Part shown: positions 16,687-25,725 of the stretch, one piece after another
Position numbering within the stretch: position 1 is the first letter of the stretch
Layout of the letters: each line of letters begins with the position of its first letter
Assembly (NCBI GenBank): GCA_900472395.1
Contig: UCHV01000024.1
Location: forward strand, 124,001-188,000
DNA: 64,000 nt
DNA from: Hyphomicrobiales bacterium
Lineage (GTDB): Bacteria > Pseudomonadota > Alphaproteobacteria > Rhizobiales > Rhizobiaceae
Reading direction: 5' to 3'
Program-made: the position numbers and the translations under genes
Notes under the pieces: generated by a model
Databases searched by the model: none
What the model saw: only the letters and a program-made list of their open reading frames with translations
Told to the model about the DNA's origin: nothing

Positions 16687-18309
16687 ATGTTCGATCGCAG
16701 GCATTTTTTCCTGGTCGGAACCACTGTCCTGGCTCTCTCACTACTCCCCGCAGTCTCCTTTGCAGAAGACGCAAAGCCCGTCGGCGGCGGTTCTCTCAGC
16801 TGGGGCGTGGAAACCGATCCGGCTACCCTCAATCCGCACCTCAACGGTCAGGACAAGACAAAACTCCTGCTGCGCAATGCCTATGAATCGCTTCTGGCGC
16901 GCACCGCTGATGGCGGCTACGTGCCATGGCTTGCGACAGGCTACGAGATTTCGCAGGACGGCAAGACCTATACGTTCAAGCTGCGCAACGACGTGGCATT
17001 CACGGACGGTCAGAAATTCGACGCAAAGGCTGTGGTCGCCAATTTTCAGCAGCTCAAGGACCCTGCCTATTCCACCAGTGTCAGCGCCGGGCCTGTCTCG
17101 CGGATCGAAGAGCTGAAGGCTGTCGATGAGCACACGATCTCCTTCACCCTGAAGGCCGTTTACGCACCCTTCCTCGATTATGTCGCAGGTCTCGAAATCC
17201 TGTCTCCGGCGGCATTCGCGTCGTCGCAGATCAAGTCCGGTGGGCCTGAAATCGCCGGCACCGGGCCGTTCATCCTCAAGCGTTATGTCAAGGGACAGGA
17301 AATCCAGTTCGAGAAGAACCCGGCCTATGCCTGGGCGCCATCAACCGCTGCTCATCAGGGACCGGCCTATCTCGACCAAGTCACCTACCGTTTCCTGCCG
17401 GAATCCTCGGTGCGAACAGGCGCGCTGACGTCTGGCCAGCTTGATGTGATCGAGGGTATTTCGGGCAATGACGCAGCACTCTTCAAGGACAATCCGGACT
17501 TTTCCTACCAGACGGCGCTGAACACCGGCACGCCCTATTCGCTGTTTCTCAACGTCACCTGGGGGCCGACGCAGGATGTGACGGTGCGCAAGGCGCTCAT
17601 TGCCTCGCTCGATATCGACAAGGTCTTGCAGGCCGTCTATCGCGGCGAACGCACGCGCGCCTGGGGCATTACCTCGCCGATCGATCCGCAATTCTACGAC
17701 AAGAGCATCGAGAAAAGTTACGGTGCGGATGCGGAGATTGCCAACGGTCTGCTCGACGAAGCAGGCTGGAAAGACAAGGATGCCGAAGGTTTTCGCGTCA
17801 AGGACGGCAAGCGTCTGACCATCGAGGTCGTGCAGGCGCAGGCCACCGTGCGTGACCAGCGGGATGTCCTGCTGCAAGCTCTGCAGGCGCAGGCGCGACA
17901 GGTGGCGGGCATCGATCTCGCCATCAATTATGTCGATGCCGGCACCTATACCGAGCGCCGCAAGACCGGCCAGTTCGGGTCGATCGCCAATTCCAACACG
18001 CCGACGGATGCGATCGATATCGAATACCATTACCTTCCTATCGATAAGGGCGGCACGATCAACTACAGCCGCGCCTTCGCACCGGAACTGGAACAGTGGC
18101 TGAACGAGGCGGCGTCGACGCTCGAACCCAAAAAGCGTTTCGACATCTACGCCAAACTACAGCGTTTCGCGATCCTCGATGAGGCCTATGCCATCCCTCT
18201 CTACGAGCCGGAAGATCAGGTCGCTGCAGCAAGTCATGTGAAGGGCATCAGTTTCCGGCCGTTCAAGCAATTGCCGGAAAGCGCCTACGACATCTGGAAA
18301 AGCGAATAA
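16687..18309 (+). CDS. Family 5 ABC substrate-binding protein, second of a tandem pair
   Basis: A 540-residue receptor beginning MFDRRHFFLVGTTVLALSLL, with a cleavable signal ending near SFAEDA. The mature start GGGSLSWGVETDPATLNPHL and the later YTFKLRNDVAFTDGQKFDA, GTGPFILKRYVKGQEIQF and DVTVRKALIASLDIDKVLQ match the preceding gene closely, indicating tandem duplication. The two differ in signal peptide and in the region around residues 440-460 (NSTTTQENGVTIYFHY versus NSNTPTDAIDIEYHY), part of the C-terminal lobe, which may alter ligand choice. Confidence 0.95.
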   Translation: MFDRRHFFLVGTTVLALSLLPAVSFAEDAKPVGGGSLSWGVETDPATLNPHLNGQDKTKLLLRNAYESLLARTADGGYVPWLATGYEISQDGKTYTFKLRNDVAFTDGQKFDAKAVVANFQQLKDPAYSTSVSAGPVSRIEELKAVDEHTISFTLKAVYAPFLDYVAGLEILSPAAFASSQIKSGGPEIAGTGPFILKRYVKGQEIQFEKNPAYAWAPSTAAHQGPAYLDQVTYRFLPESSVRTGALTSGQLDVIEGISGNDAALFKDNPDFSYQTALNTGTPYSLFLNVTWGPTQDVTVRKALIASLDIDKVLQAVYRGERTRAWGITSPIDPQFYDKSIEKSYGADAEIANGLLDEAGWKDKDAEGFRVKDGKRLTIEVVQAQATVRDQRDVLLQALQAQARQVAGIDLAINYVDAGTYTERRKTGQFGSIANSNTPTDAIDIEYHYLPIDKGGTINYSRAFAPELEQWLNEAASTLEPKKRFDIYAKLQRFAILDEAYAIPLYEPEDQVAAASHVKGISFRPFKQLPESAYDIWKSE

Positions 18310-18360
18310 TCGCGGACGGCTGAATGGCCAGACCACAGCAACAGCGCAGGAGCGGACGGC

Positions 18361-19377
18361 ATGACCGCAGACAATGTGACGACCCTTGGCCACGCACCCG
18401 TGGCCAGCTACCGCCGCCGCCATTTTTTTGCGCGCGGCGGCTTGCCGCTCCAGGTGCTTGGACGCATCGGCTCGGGTATGCTCGTGCTCTGGGCGGCGGT
18501 GACGCTGAGCTTTATCAGCGTCCAGCTCGCCCCCGGCGATATCGTCAGTCTGCTGATCGGCGAGCAGATCCGCACGCCGGAAGTGGAAGCTGCAATCCGT
18601 GCGGAATGGGGGCTGGACCAGTCCCTGTTCGAGCAATATGTCGCCTATCTGGCACGCCTGCTGCATGGTGATTTCGGACGTTCCTATATTCTCCAGACCG
18701 ATATCTCTGCCCTCGTGTCATCGCAGATGCTACCAACGTTGAAGCTGACGGTTGCCGCCCTTGCCGTCGCCATCGTCTACGCGGTGGCAAGCGCGGTGCT
18801 GACCGCCGGCAAACGCATTCCACGCAGTATTGCCGGCGGTCTCGAGCTGACGCTGATTTCGACGCCTACCTTCTGGCTCGGTATCCTGCTTCTCTACGTC
18901 TTTTCCTTCACGCTAAAAATCTTCCCGGTTTCGGGAGACCGAAACCTTTCGGCACTTGTCTTGCCTGCCCTTTCTCTGGGGCTGTCCTTGGGTGCGGTGC
19001 TCGGGCAGGTGCTGCGCGAAGGGCTTGAACGGGCGCTGGAGGAACCCTTCGCGCTGACAGTGCGCAGCTGGGGCGCGAGCGATTTTGTGCTGCGCCTGCG
19101 TCACGGCTTGCGCCATGCGGCTCTGCCGGCCGTGACGCTCGCCGGCTGGCTGGTCGGCAACCTGTTGTCGGGCGCGGTCATCACCGAGGCTGTGTTCGGT
19201 CGTCCGGGGCTTGGGCGTATCACCGTCGATGCCGTTCTTTCGCATGACATGCCGGTCGTTCTCGCCGTCGCCATCCTCTCGGCGCTAATCTACGTGGCGA
19301 TGAGCACTATGGTGGATATCCTCTATCTGCTGCTCGATCCCCGATTGCGCAGCGATGCCGGGAGGGCGAAGACATGA
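18361..19377 (+). CDS. Dipeptide-type ABC transporter permease, DppB-like
   Basis: A 338-residue inner-membrane permease. After a short basic N-terminus the first helix is GSGMLVLWAAVTLSFISVQL followed by APGDIVSLLIGEQ, the DppB pattern. The docking loop is SWGASDFVLRLRHGLRHAAL, and VFGRPGLGRITVDAVLSHDM is the conserved C-terminal segment. The stop overlaps the next start (ATGA). It is encoded 51 bp after the second binding protein and forms a heterodimer with the 19374 product. Confidence 0.94.
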   Translation: MTADNVTTLGHAPVASYRRRHFFARGGLPLQVLGRIGSGMLVLWAAVTLSFISVQLAPGDIVSLLIGEQIRTPEVEAAIRAEWGLDQSLFEQYVAYLARLLHGDFGRSYILQTDISALVSSQMLPTLKLTVAALAVAIVYAVASAVLTAGKRIPRSIAGGLELTLISTPTFWLGILLLYVFSFTLKIFPVSGDRNLSALVLPALSLGLSLGAVLGQVLREGLERALEEPFALTVRSWGASDFVLRLRHGLRHAALPAVTLAGWLVGNLLSGAVITEAVFGRPGLGRITVDAVLSHDMPVVLAVAILSALIYVAMSTMVDILYLLLDPRLRSDAGRAKT

Positions 19378-20246
19378 GCGCATCCTTTGATCAATCCTAT
19401 GTCGCGCCCCGTCGTCCTCGCAGGATCTTCACCGCATTTGCGTCCCGGCCAGGTGTCGTATTGTCATCGCTGTTCCTGCTTTTCGTTGCAACGGCAACGT
19501 TCTGGCCGCAACTCGTCACCACCGACAATCCGCTTCTCGCCGATCCGATCAAATCCCAGCTGCCGCCATCGCCCGATCATTGGTTCGGAACAGATCATCT
19601 GGGCCGCGACGTGTTCTCCCGCGTGGTTTACGGTGCGCGTTATTCGGTCCTGATTGGCGTCAGCGCCATCGCCATCGCGGCGCTCGTTGGTTCCTTTCTC
19701 GGGCTGGTGGCGGGACTTGCGCGTGGCATCATCGACGAATTCATCTCGCGTTTCCTGGATGTCGTATCGTCCTTTCCGGATCTGCTTCTGGCGCTTGTGC
19801 TGATCTCTTTCACGGGACCGGGCACGGTCAATCTCATCCTCGCCCTGGGTGTCGCTTCGGTGCCGCGCTTTGCCCGCGTCGTGCGCGCGCAGACGTTTGT
19901 CATCGCCAAAAGCGGTTACGTCGAACAGGCCAAAACCTTCGGACTGGCGCGCCACACACTGATCATCCGCCACATCCTGCCACATGCGATCGCGCAGGTG
20001 CCGATCCTCGCAACCATCGGTCTCGGCTCGACCATTATCCAGGCGGCGGGCCTCAGTTTTCTTGGCATGGGACCTCAGCCGCCGATACCCGAGTGGGGCG
20101 CGATGCTCGCGGAAGCACGCAATTATCTGCGTGTCGCGTGGTGGATCGGCGTCTGGCCGGGCGTCGCGATCACACTGACAGTCATTGCCATCAGCATCCT
20201 CGGCAAACGCTGGCAGCTGGCATTCGAGGGGAGGAGGCAGGCATGA
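19374..20246 (+). CDS. Dipeptide-type ABC transporter permease, DppC-like
   Basis: A 290-residue permease with N-terminal helix GVVLSSLFLLFVATATFWPQ, the DppC signature WFGTDHLGRDVFSRVVYGAR and docking loop AKTFGLARHTLIIRHILPHA. The start overlaps the DppB-like stop and its own stop overlaps the ATPase start, so all three are translationally coupled. FLGMGPQPPIPEWGAMLAEA near the C-terminus is the usual end of the family. Confidence 0.94.
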   Translation: MSASFDQSYVAPRRPRRIFTAFASRPGVVLSSLFLLFVATATFWPQLVTTDNPLLADPIKSQLPPSPDHWFGTDHLGRDVFSRVVYGARYSVLIGVSAIAIAALVGSFLGLVAGLARGIIDEFISRFLDVVSSFPDLLLALVLISFTGPGTVNLILALGVASVPRFARVVRAQTFVIAKSGYVEQAKTFGLARHTLIIRHILPHAIAQVPILATIGLGSTIIQAAGLSFLGMGPQPPIPEWGAMLAEARNYLRVAWWIGVWPGVAITLTVIAISILGKRWQLAFEGRRQA

Positions 20247-21895
20247 CCGCACTGATCGAGGTTCGCAATCTGAAAATCGGTTTTCCGCGCGGCGCGGCGG
20301 AAAACACTGTCGTGCATGGTATCGATCTGACGATCCATCGCGGTGAAACCGTTGCAATTGTTGGAGAATCCGGTTCAGGGAAATCGGTAACCGCGCGTTC
20401 GATGATCGGGCTTTGCGGCAATACGGCCAGTGTCTGCGCCGACACATTCGAGGTGGCAGGAAAAGATGTTCGCGCGTATCGCGAAACGGACTGGCGACGC
20501 CTGCGGGGGCAGGAGATCGGGTTCGTGCTGCAGGATGCGTTAGTGTCGCTCGACCCTTTGCGTCGTGTCGCACAGCAGCTTTCTGACGCGGCCGGTCGGC
20601 GAAAACTGTTTGCCAGAACGCAACCGGATTTCGACAGTCATGGTCTGTTGCAATCGGTCGGCATTCCCGATCCGGAGCGCCGCCTGCGGCAATATCCGCA
20701 CCAGCTTTCCGGCGGGTTACGCCAACGCGCCTTGATCGCGACGGCCATCGCCCGCAATCCCTCGCTGCTGATCGCCGACGAGCCGACGACGGCGCTGGAT
20801 GCCACCGTCCAGAAACAAATCCTCGATCTTCTGGCAGAACGTCGCAAGGCAGGGCATACGTTGCTTCTCATCAGCCACGATCTCGCGGTTGTCTCGCGCC
20901 TTGCCGACCGGGTGCTTGTCATGAACGGTGGGCAAATTGTCGAAGAGGGGAAAACCGCGGATCTGCTGCGCAACCCGCGCCATCCCTATACGCGCCAGCT
21001 TCTCGATGCCGTGCCGTCGGCCGGCTCCAAGGGGTTTCGGCTTTCCGCATCGGCGGCAAGTCCCGGTTATGATCAGGCTGTGCCCGTGCCGGCAAGTGCC
21101 GCACGCTTGCCATTGCCGGCCAAGACCGTGCATTCCGGCAACCATGTCCTTTCCGTTCGCAATCTCGTCAAATATTATGGCGGGTCGGATACGCCTGTCG
21201 TCAACGATGTCTCTTTCGATCTGTCGGCCGGTGAGGCGCTTGGCATTGTCGGTGAATCCGGCTCCGGCAAGACCACTGTCGCCAAAATTGTTCTGGGGCT
21301 TGTCGAGCCCGAAGAGGGGGCCGTTTTTATCGATGGCCAGTTGTGGAGCAATGTGAGCGATGATGTTCGCCGGCCGCGCCGCAGCATCATGCAGCTGATC
21401 GCGCAGGATGCCTTCAGTTCCTTCGATCCGCGTTACACGGTGGAAAAGATCGTGGGCGAAAGCCTGGAAATCACCGGGTTATACGGTGCCGAGCGCCGCG
21501 AGCGGGTGCTGGAAGTGCTCGAAGCGGTACGGCTGGGGGGAGATTTCCTGCAGCGATATCCGCGCGAACTTTCGGGTGGCCAGCGCCAGCGTGTCGCCAT
21601 TGCCCGCGCCTTCGCGCCACGGCCACGGCTGCTGGTCGCCGACGAGCCGGTCAGCGCGCTGGATGTTTCGGTGCAGGCGCAGGTGCTCGATCTTCTGGCG
21701 GAATTGCAGGCGGCATCCGGCACATCGCTTCTGTTCATCTCCCACGATCTTGGCGTCGTGCATCACCTGACCGACCGCGTGGTGGTGATGAAGGACGGGC
21801 GGGTCGTCGAAAGCGGCGATGTAGCCCAAGTGTTTTCCGCGCCCCGGCATGGCTACACGCGAACTCTGCTCGAGGCGATACCCTCACTTGCCTGA
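20243..21895 (+). CDS. Dipeptide-type ABC transporter, fused dual ATP-binding protein
   Basis: A 550-residue protein with two ATPase domains. The ATG at 20243 overlaps the permease stop. Domain 1: Walker A GESGSGKS at about residues 41-48, signature LSGGLRQRA, Walker [13 protein letters not shown]. Domain 2: [17 protein letters not shown] and LLVADEPVSALD. Each half has the C-terminal oligopeptide pattern (HPYTRQLLDAVPS, HGYTRTLLEAIPS). Completes an intact importer with the genes at 15012-20246; the equivalent fused protein at 4200-5915 belongs to the partly broken system. Confidence 0.95.
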   Translation: MTALIEVRNLKIGFPRGAAENTVVHGIDLTIHRGETVAIVGESGSGKSVTARSMIGLCGNTASVCADTFEVAGKDVRAYRETDWRRLRGQEIGFVLQDALVSLDPLRRVAQQLSDAAGRRKLFARTQPDFDSHGLLQSVGIPDPERRLRQYPHQLSGGLRQRALIATAIARNPSLLIADEPTTALDATVQKQILDLLAERRKAGHTLLLISHDLAVVSRLADRVLVMNGGQIVEEGKTADLLRNPRHPYTRQLLDAVPSAGSKGFRLSASAASPGYDQAVPVPASAARLPLPAKTVHSGNHVLSVRNLVKYYGGSDTPVVNDVSFDLSAGEALGIVGESGSGKTTVAKIVLGLVEPEEGAVFIDGQLWSNVSDDVRRPRRSIMQLIAQDAFSSFDPRYTVEKIVGESLEITGLYGAERRERVLEVLEAVRLGGDFLQRYPRELSGGQRQRVAIARAFAPRPRLLVADEPVSALDVSVQAQVLDLLAELQAASGTSLLFISHDLGVVHHLTDRVVVMKDGRVVESGDVAQVFSAPRHGYTRTLLEAIPSLA

Positions 21896-21958
21896 AATCG
21901 CCGGATGACCACGGCGAACAAGGTTCCTTGATCTCATATCATTCAGGAGACATCCATC

Positions 21959-23278
21959 ATGGCGAACAATCGCCCTCGACGTCTGAAAACATTGACCGGT
22001 GCCAGCAGTGTGATTGCGGCATCCAACGACCGTACGCCCGCAACCGGCATCGCGCGTGCGGTCGAGCTCGCGAAAAAAGCCGAAGCGGAGAAGATCACCG
22101 GCCTGTTCACTGCAGATCTCCTGCATATCGATCCGGCAGGGCTTGCCGGGACGGCCGGCATTCAGGAACCGATCGTCACCCTTGCGGCGCTCAGTCAGGC
22201 GACCTCGCAGATCGGTCTGATCGCCACCATTTCGACGACGTTTCACCACCCCTACAATCTTGCCCGCCAGATCGGCACGCTGGATCACCTGAGTGGCGGT
22301 CGCGCCGGCTGGAACGCCGTCACCTCTTCCGTCGGTGAAGAAAATTTCGGTGAAACGCTGCCGAGCCCGGAAGAACGTTATGCCCGGGCGGCGGAATTCA
22401 TCGAGGTGGTCAACGCGCTTTACGATGCCAATGAGCGCGATGCCGTCCAGCGTCGTGCTTCCGGCGCGGTCACTGTGGATCACGCCAAGTTCCATCCGAT
22501 TGCTTACAAGGGGCAGCATTTTCACGTTCAGGGGCCGCTCAATGTGCCGCCCTTGCCACAAGGCAGGGCAGTGCTTTTCCAGGCCGGTCAATCCGATGCG
22601 GGTGTGACTGTCGGCGCGCGTTATGCCGAAGTGGTCTATACGTCGCAGCCACGGCTGGACGATGCAATCGCCTTCGCCACGGAGTTGCGTCGCCGCGCAT
22701 CGGCCTTTGGTAGAGCCGCGGGCTTGCCCTTCATCATGAACTCCTTCCATGCCGTCATTGGCGAAAGCGATGCGGATGTCGCGCGCCGGCTGAAGGAAAA
22801 ACACGAGAAGATCGATTACGAGCAGGGTCGGCTGAAACTGGCTGACATGCTGGGCGGCGACCTCGATCTGTCCGACCTGCCGCTCGACCTGCCTCTACCG
22901 GAAACGCTTCTGCCGGACGTGGCGAGCATCAACCGTCGTCGTGGCCGGGTGGAGGTCTTCCGGCGTTATGCCAAGCAAGGGCTGACATTGCGGGAGCTGA
23001 TCATCCAGGCGCAGGAAACGGGGCACTGGTCGGTTGCCGGAACGCCGGAACAACTGGCCGATGCAATCGAGGAACGTTACCGGGCGGGCATTCTCGATGT
23101 CCTTTCACTGCACGGTTTCGGCAATCCGGACCAGGAGGACCTTCTGGTCAACGGGCTCCTGCCCGAACTGCGCCGCCGCTCGATCATCGATAGCGATTAC
23201 ACAGGCGGTGATTTCAGATCCAATCTGGAATTGCCGGCCTATGTGGGTGAGGTGAATACGGAGCTCAGACACGCCTGA
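21959..23278 (+). CDS. FMN-dependent monooxygenase, NtaA/SnaA/DmoA family
   Basis: A 439-residue flavin monooxygenase with an AGGAG ribosome site nine bases before the ATG at 21959. Diagnostic segments: KKAEAEKITGLFTADLLHID, LIATISTTFHHPYNLARQIG, TLDHLSGGRAGWNAVTSSVG, YARAAEFIEVVNALYD and, late, LPELRRRSIIDSDYTGGDFR. It is the last gene of the 13976-23278 plus-strand cluster and converges with the next transporter, one base apart. Compared with the copy at 9699 it has a different N-terminus (no NNFTVW motif) and hence probably a different substrate. Confidence 0.92.
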   Translation: MANNRPRRLKTLTGASSVIAASNDRTPATGIARAVELAKKAEAEKITGLFTADLLHIDPAGLAGTAGIQEPIVTLAALSQATSQIGLIATISTTFHHPYNLARQIGTLDHLSGGRAGWNAVTSSVGEENFGETLPSPEERYARAAEFIEVVNALYDANERDAVQRRASGAVTVDHAKFHPIAYKGQHFHVQGPLNVPPLPQGRAVLFQAGQSDAGVTVGARYAEVVYTSQPRLDDAIAFATELRRRASAFGRAAGLPFIMNSFHAVIGESDADVARRLKEKHEKIDYEQGRLKLADMLGGDLDLSDLPLDLPLPETLLPDVASINRRRGRVEVFRRYAKQGLTLRELIIQAQETGHWSVAGTPEQLADAIEERYRAGILDVLSLHGFGNPDQEDLLVNGLLPELRRRSIIDSDYTGGDFRSNLELPAYVGEVNTELRHA

Positions 23279-23279
23279 T

Positions 23280-24065
23280 TCAGGATTGGGTGCCGCCTGC
23301 CTCGTCGTATGATGCTGTGGGCGGCGGCATTCTGGGAATGCTTGCGAGTAGTTTTTGCGTGTAGCCGTGGCCCGGACTGGTCAGGATCTTTTGCGTTTTC
23401 CCGCTTTCGACGATGTGGCCGCGCTCCAGTATGATCATCTCTTCGCACAGCGATGACACAAGGCTGAGGTCATGAGAGACGAGTACGAATGTGATCGCGC
23501 CTGAGAGTTGTCGCAAAAGTTCAACGATGCGAATGCGGGTGGAAAGATCGAGCGCGCTGACAACTTCGTCCGCAAGCACCAAGTCCGGCCGGGAAACGAT
23601 GGCGCGTGCGATGGCGATGCGCTGTCTTTGTCCGCCCGAAAACTCGTGCGGATATCGCTCTGCGGCGTCTTCTGTCAGCCCGACGGCGCCCAACACCTGC
23701 ATCACCGCGGTCTTGCGGTCACATTCGATGCGCAGCGAGCGAAGCGGCTCGGCAATGATGTCGAACACCCGTTGGCGCGGGTCGAGTGAAGAATAGGGAT
23801 CCTGAAATACGGCCTGCACGCCACGCCTGAAATCACGCATCATCCGGCGATTGCCAAGATCGAGCGGGCTTCCCTCGAACCGGACTTCGCCGGTCGTCGG
23901 TTTGTTGAGGCCAAGCAACAGGCGCAACAGTGTTGTCTTGCCGGAGCCTGATTCACCGACGATCCCGAGATTACAGCCTTTATTCAGAGTGAGATTGATG
24001 TCCTGAAGTGTCCTGCTTCGGCTTGTATAGGCAAACGAAACGTTGCGGAGCTCGATCATGCTCAT
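23280..24065 (-). CDS. Dipeptide-type ABC transporter ATP-binding protein, DppF-like
   Basis: A 261-residue ATPase. Walker A is GESGSGKTT at about residues 37-45, signature [15 protein letters not shown], and Walker B LVLADEVVSALD with Val in place of the usual Pro-Thr, seen in some DppF/NikE proteins. The C-terminal PGHGYTQKLLASIPR is typical of the oligopeptide subfamily. The start overlaps the stop of 24062-24871 by four bases. This third system keeps its two ATPases as separate genes. Confidence 0.94.
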   Translation of the reverse strand: MSMIELRNVSFAYTSRSRTLQDINLTLNKGCNLGIVGESGSGKTTLLRLLLGLNKPTTGEVRFEGSPLDLGNRRMMRDFRRGVQAVFQDPYSSLDPRQRVFDIIAEPLRSLRIECDRKTAVMQVLGAVGLTEDAAERYPHEFSGGQRQRIAIARAIVSRPDLVLADEVVSALDLSTRIRIVELLRQLSGAITFVLVSHDLSLVSSLCEEMIILERGHIVESGKTQKILTSPGHGYTQKLLASIPRMPPPTASYDEAGGTQS

Positions 24066-24871
24066 CGGGTGATCTCCAGCGCTTCGTCGAACGCACGGGC
24101 GGCGGCGACAAGGCTTTGCGTATACGGATGTTTCGGTTGGCCGAAGACGGTCGAGACCGCGCCGGTTTCAACGGCGCGGCCATGCTGCATTACCACCACG
24201 CGCTCGACAGCGCCGGCAACAACCGGCAGGTCGTGGCTGATGAACAGCAAGGCCATATCCCGCTCCACCACAAGACGTCCCAGAAGGCTGAGGATTTCCG
24301 CCTGTGTCGTGACATCCAGCGCCGTCGTCGGTTCGTCGGCGATCAGCAGTTTGGGATTGCAGGCCAGTGCCATGGCGATGGCGGCCCGTTGCCTCTGCCC
24401 GCCTGAAATTTCGTGCGGCCACGAGCCGGAAATCCGGCGCGGCTCCGGCAGGGCGACCTGATCCAACAGCGCCAGCGCTTCGTGTTCCACGCTCGCCTTG
24501 TCCGCCGGGCGCCCATCGCGTTTTGCCCGCCGCCTGACAGCGTGCCCGATCTGACGGCCGATCTTCATAAGCGGGTCGAGGGCTGTCAGCGGTTCCTGGA
24601 AAATCACGGCGGCTGCCGTGCCGCGCAGCGCCACAAGATCACGGTCCGGCGTTCCCACGACCTGCGCACCGTCGAGCAGGATCGAGCCGGCTGCCCGCAA
24701 TCCGTCAGGCAGAAGGCCGATTGCCGCCAGTGCGGTCAGCGATTTCCCGGAGCCGGATTCACCAATCAACCCGACGCGTTCGCCAGCAGCGATAGAGAGG
24801 GAAAGCCCGGAAACCAGAGGTTTGCCGTGCGCCTCTATGGCAAGGTCTCGAATATCGAGGAGTGGGGTCAT
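24062..24871 (-). CDS. Dipeptide-type ABC transporter ATP-binding protein, DppD-like
   Basis: A 269-residue ATPase, partner of the 23280 product. Visible are Walker [10 protein letters not shown]-loop FQEPLTALDPLMKIGRQIG, signature ISGGQRQRAAIAMALA and Walker [13 protein letters not shown], with HPYTQSLVAAARAFDE at the C-terminus. Overlaps both neighbours by four bases, a translationally coupled arrangement running from 26696 down to 23280. Confidence 0.94.
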   Translation of the reverse strand: MTPLLDIRDLAIEAHGKPLVSGLSLSIAAGERVGLIGESGSGKSLTALAAIGLLPDGLRAAGSILLDGAQVVGTPDRDLVALRGTAAAVIFQEPLTALDPLMKIGRQIGHAVRRRAKRDGRPADKASVEHEALALLDQVALPEPRRISGSWPHEISGGQRQRAAIAMALACNPKLLIADEPTTALDVTTQAEILSLLGRLVVERDMALLFISHDLPVVAGAVERVVVMQHGRAVETGAVSTVFGQPKHPYTQSLVAAARAFDEALEITR

Positions 24872-25725
24872 TTGCGGCTCCGGCGGGTCGGGTCGGCAAG
24901 ATCGCGCAGGCCGTCAGCAAGAAGGTTTATGCCGATGACCAGTGACACGAGCGCAATGCCGGGCGCTATTGCGCCAAGGGGGGCGGTGTAGACTGTTCCT
25001 TGCGCTTCCTGAAGCAACCTGCCCCACGAAGCGTTTGGCGGCGGCGCGCCGAGGCCAAGATAGGAAAGCGATGCTTCGGCAATGACGGCCAAACCGAATT
25101 GCAGTGCCAGATTGACGAGCAGCGTCGGCCAGATGTTCGGCAGGATGTGGATCGCGACAACACCCATCCACGACGTTCCGGAAATGCGCGAAGCGGTGAT
25201 GTAATCCATCGACAGCACGCGCTTGGCGAGGATGCGGGTCAGGCGAGCCACGATGGCGGAATTGGCGATGCCGATGGCAAAGATCGCCGTCCAGAGGCTG
25301 GAACCATCGCTCGAGGCGACGATCAGCATGGCAAGCAGCAGTGTCGGGAAGGCAATCAGGATATCGAGACCGGCTGCCAGAACATCGTCCAGCGTCTTCG
25401 ACGCAAAAGCGGCCAGAAGCCCGATCGTGATGCCGATCAGGCCGCCGATGACAATCGCGCCAGTGCCGACGATAAGGGCAATGCGCGAGCCGATCATGAT
25501 CAGCGAAAACAGGTCGCGCCCGAGCCTGTCGGTGCCTGCCAGATGCAGCAGCGAGGCCGCTTCCAGTCGCTCGCCCGACATCGCGCCGGGATCGAACGGT
25601 GTCCAGATCAGCGTCATCAGGCCGACAATGATGTGCAGCCCGACCAGGAAAGCGCCGATGGTGAAAGTCAACGACCGGCGCTTTCGGCCGCTGGTCGAGG
25701 CGATGATGGTAACGGTATCGCTCAT
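24868..25725 (-). CDS. Dipeptide-type ABC transporter permease, DppC-like
   Basis: A 285-residue permease. The N-terminal helix FTIGAFLVGLHIIVGLMTLI precedes LAGTDRLGRDLFSLIMIGSR, the DppC signature. The docking loop is SRISGTSWMGVVAIHILPNI and the C-terminus has YLGLGAPPPNASWGRLLQEA. Overlaps the DppB-like stop by four bases. Confidence 0.94.
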   Translation of the reverse strand: MSDTVTIIASTSGRKRRSLTFTIGAFLVGLHIIVGLMTLIWTPFDPGAMSGERLEAASLLHLAGTDRLGRDLFSLIMIGSRIALIVGTGAIVIGGLIGITIGLLAAFASKTLDDVLAAGLDILIAFPTLLLAMLIVASSDGSSLWTAIFAIGIANSAIVARLTRILAKRVLSMDYITASRISGTSWMGVVAIHILPNIWPTLLVNLALQFGLAVIAEASLSYLGLGAPPPNASWGRLLQEAQGTVYTAPLGAIAPGIALVSLVIGINLLADGLRDLADPTRRSRK

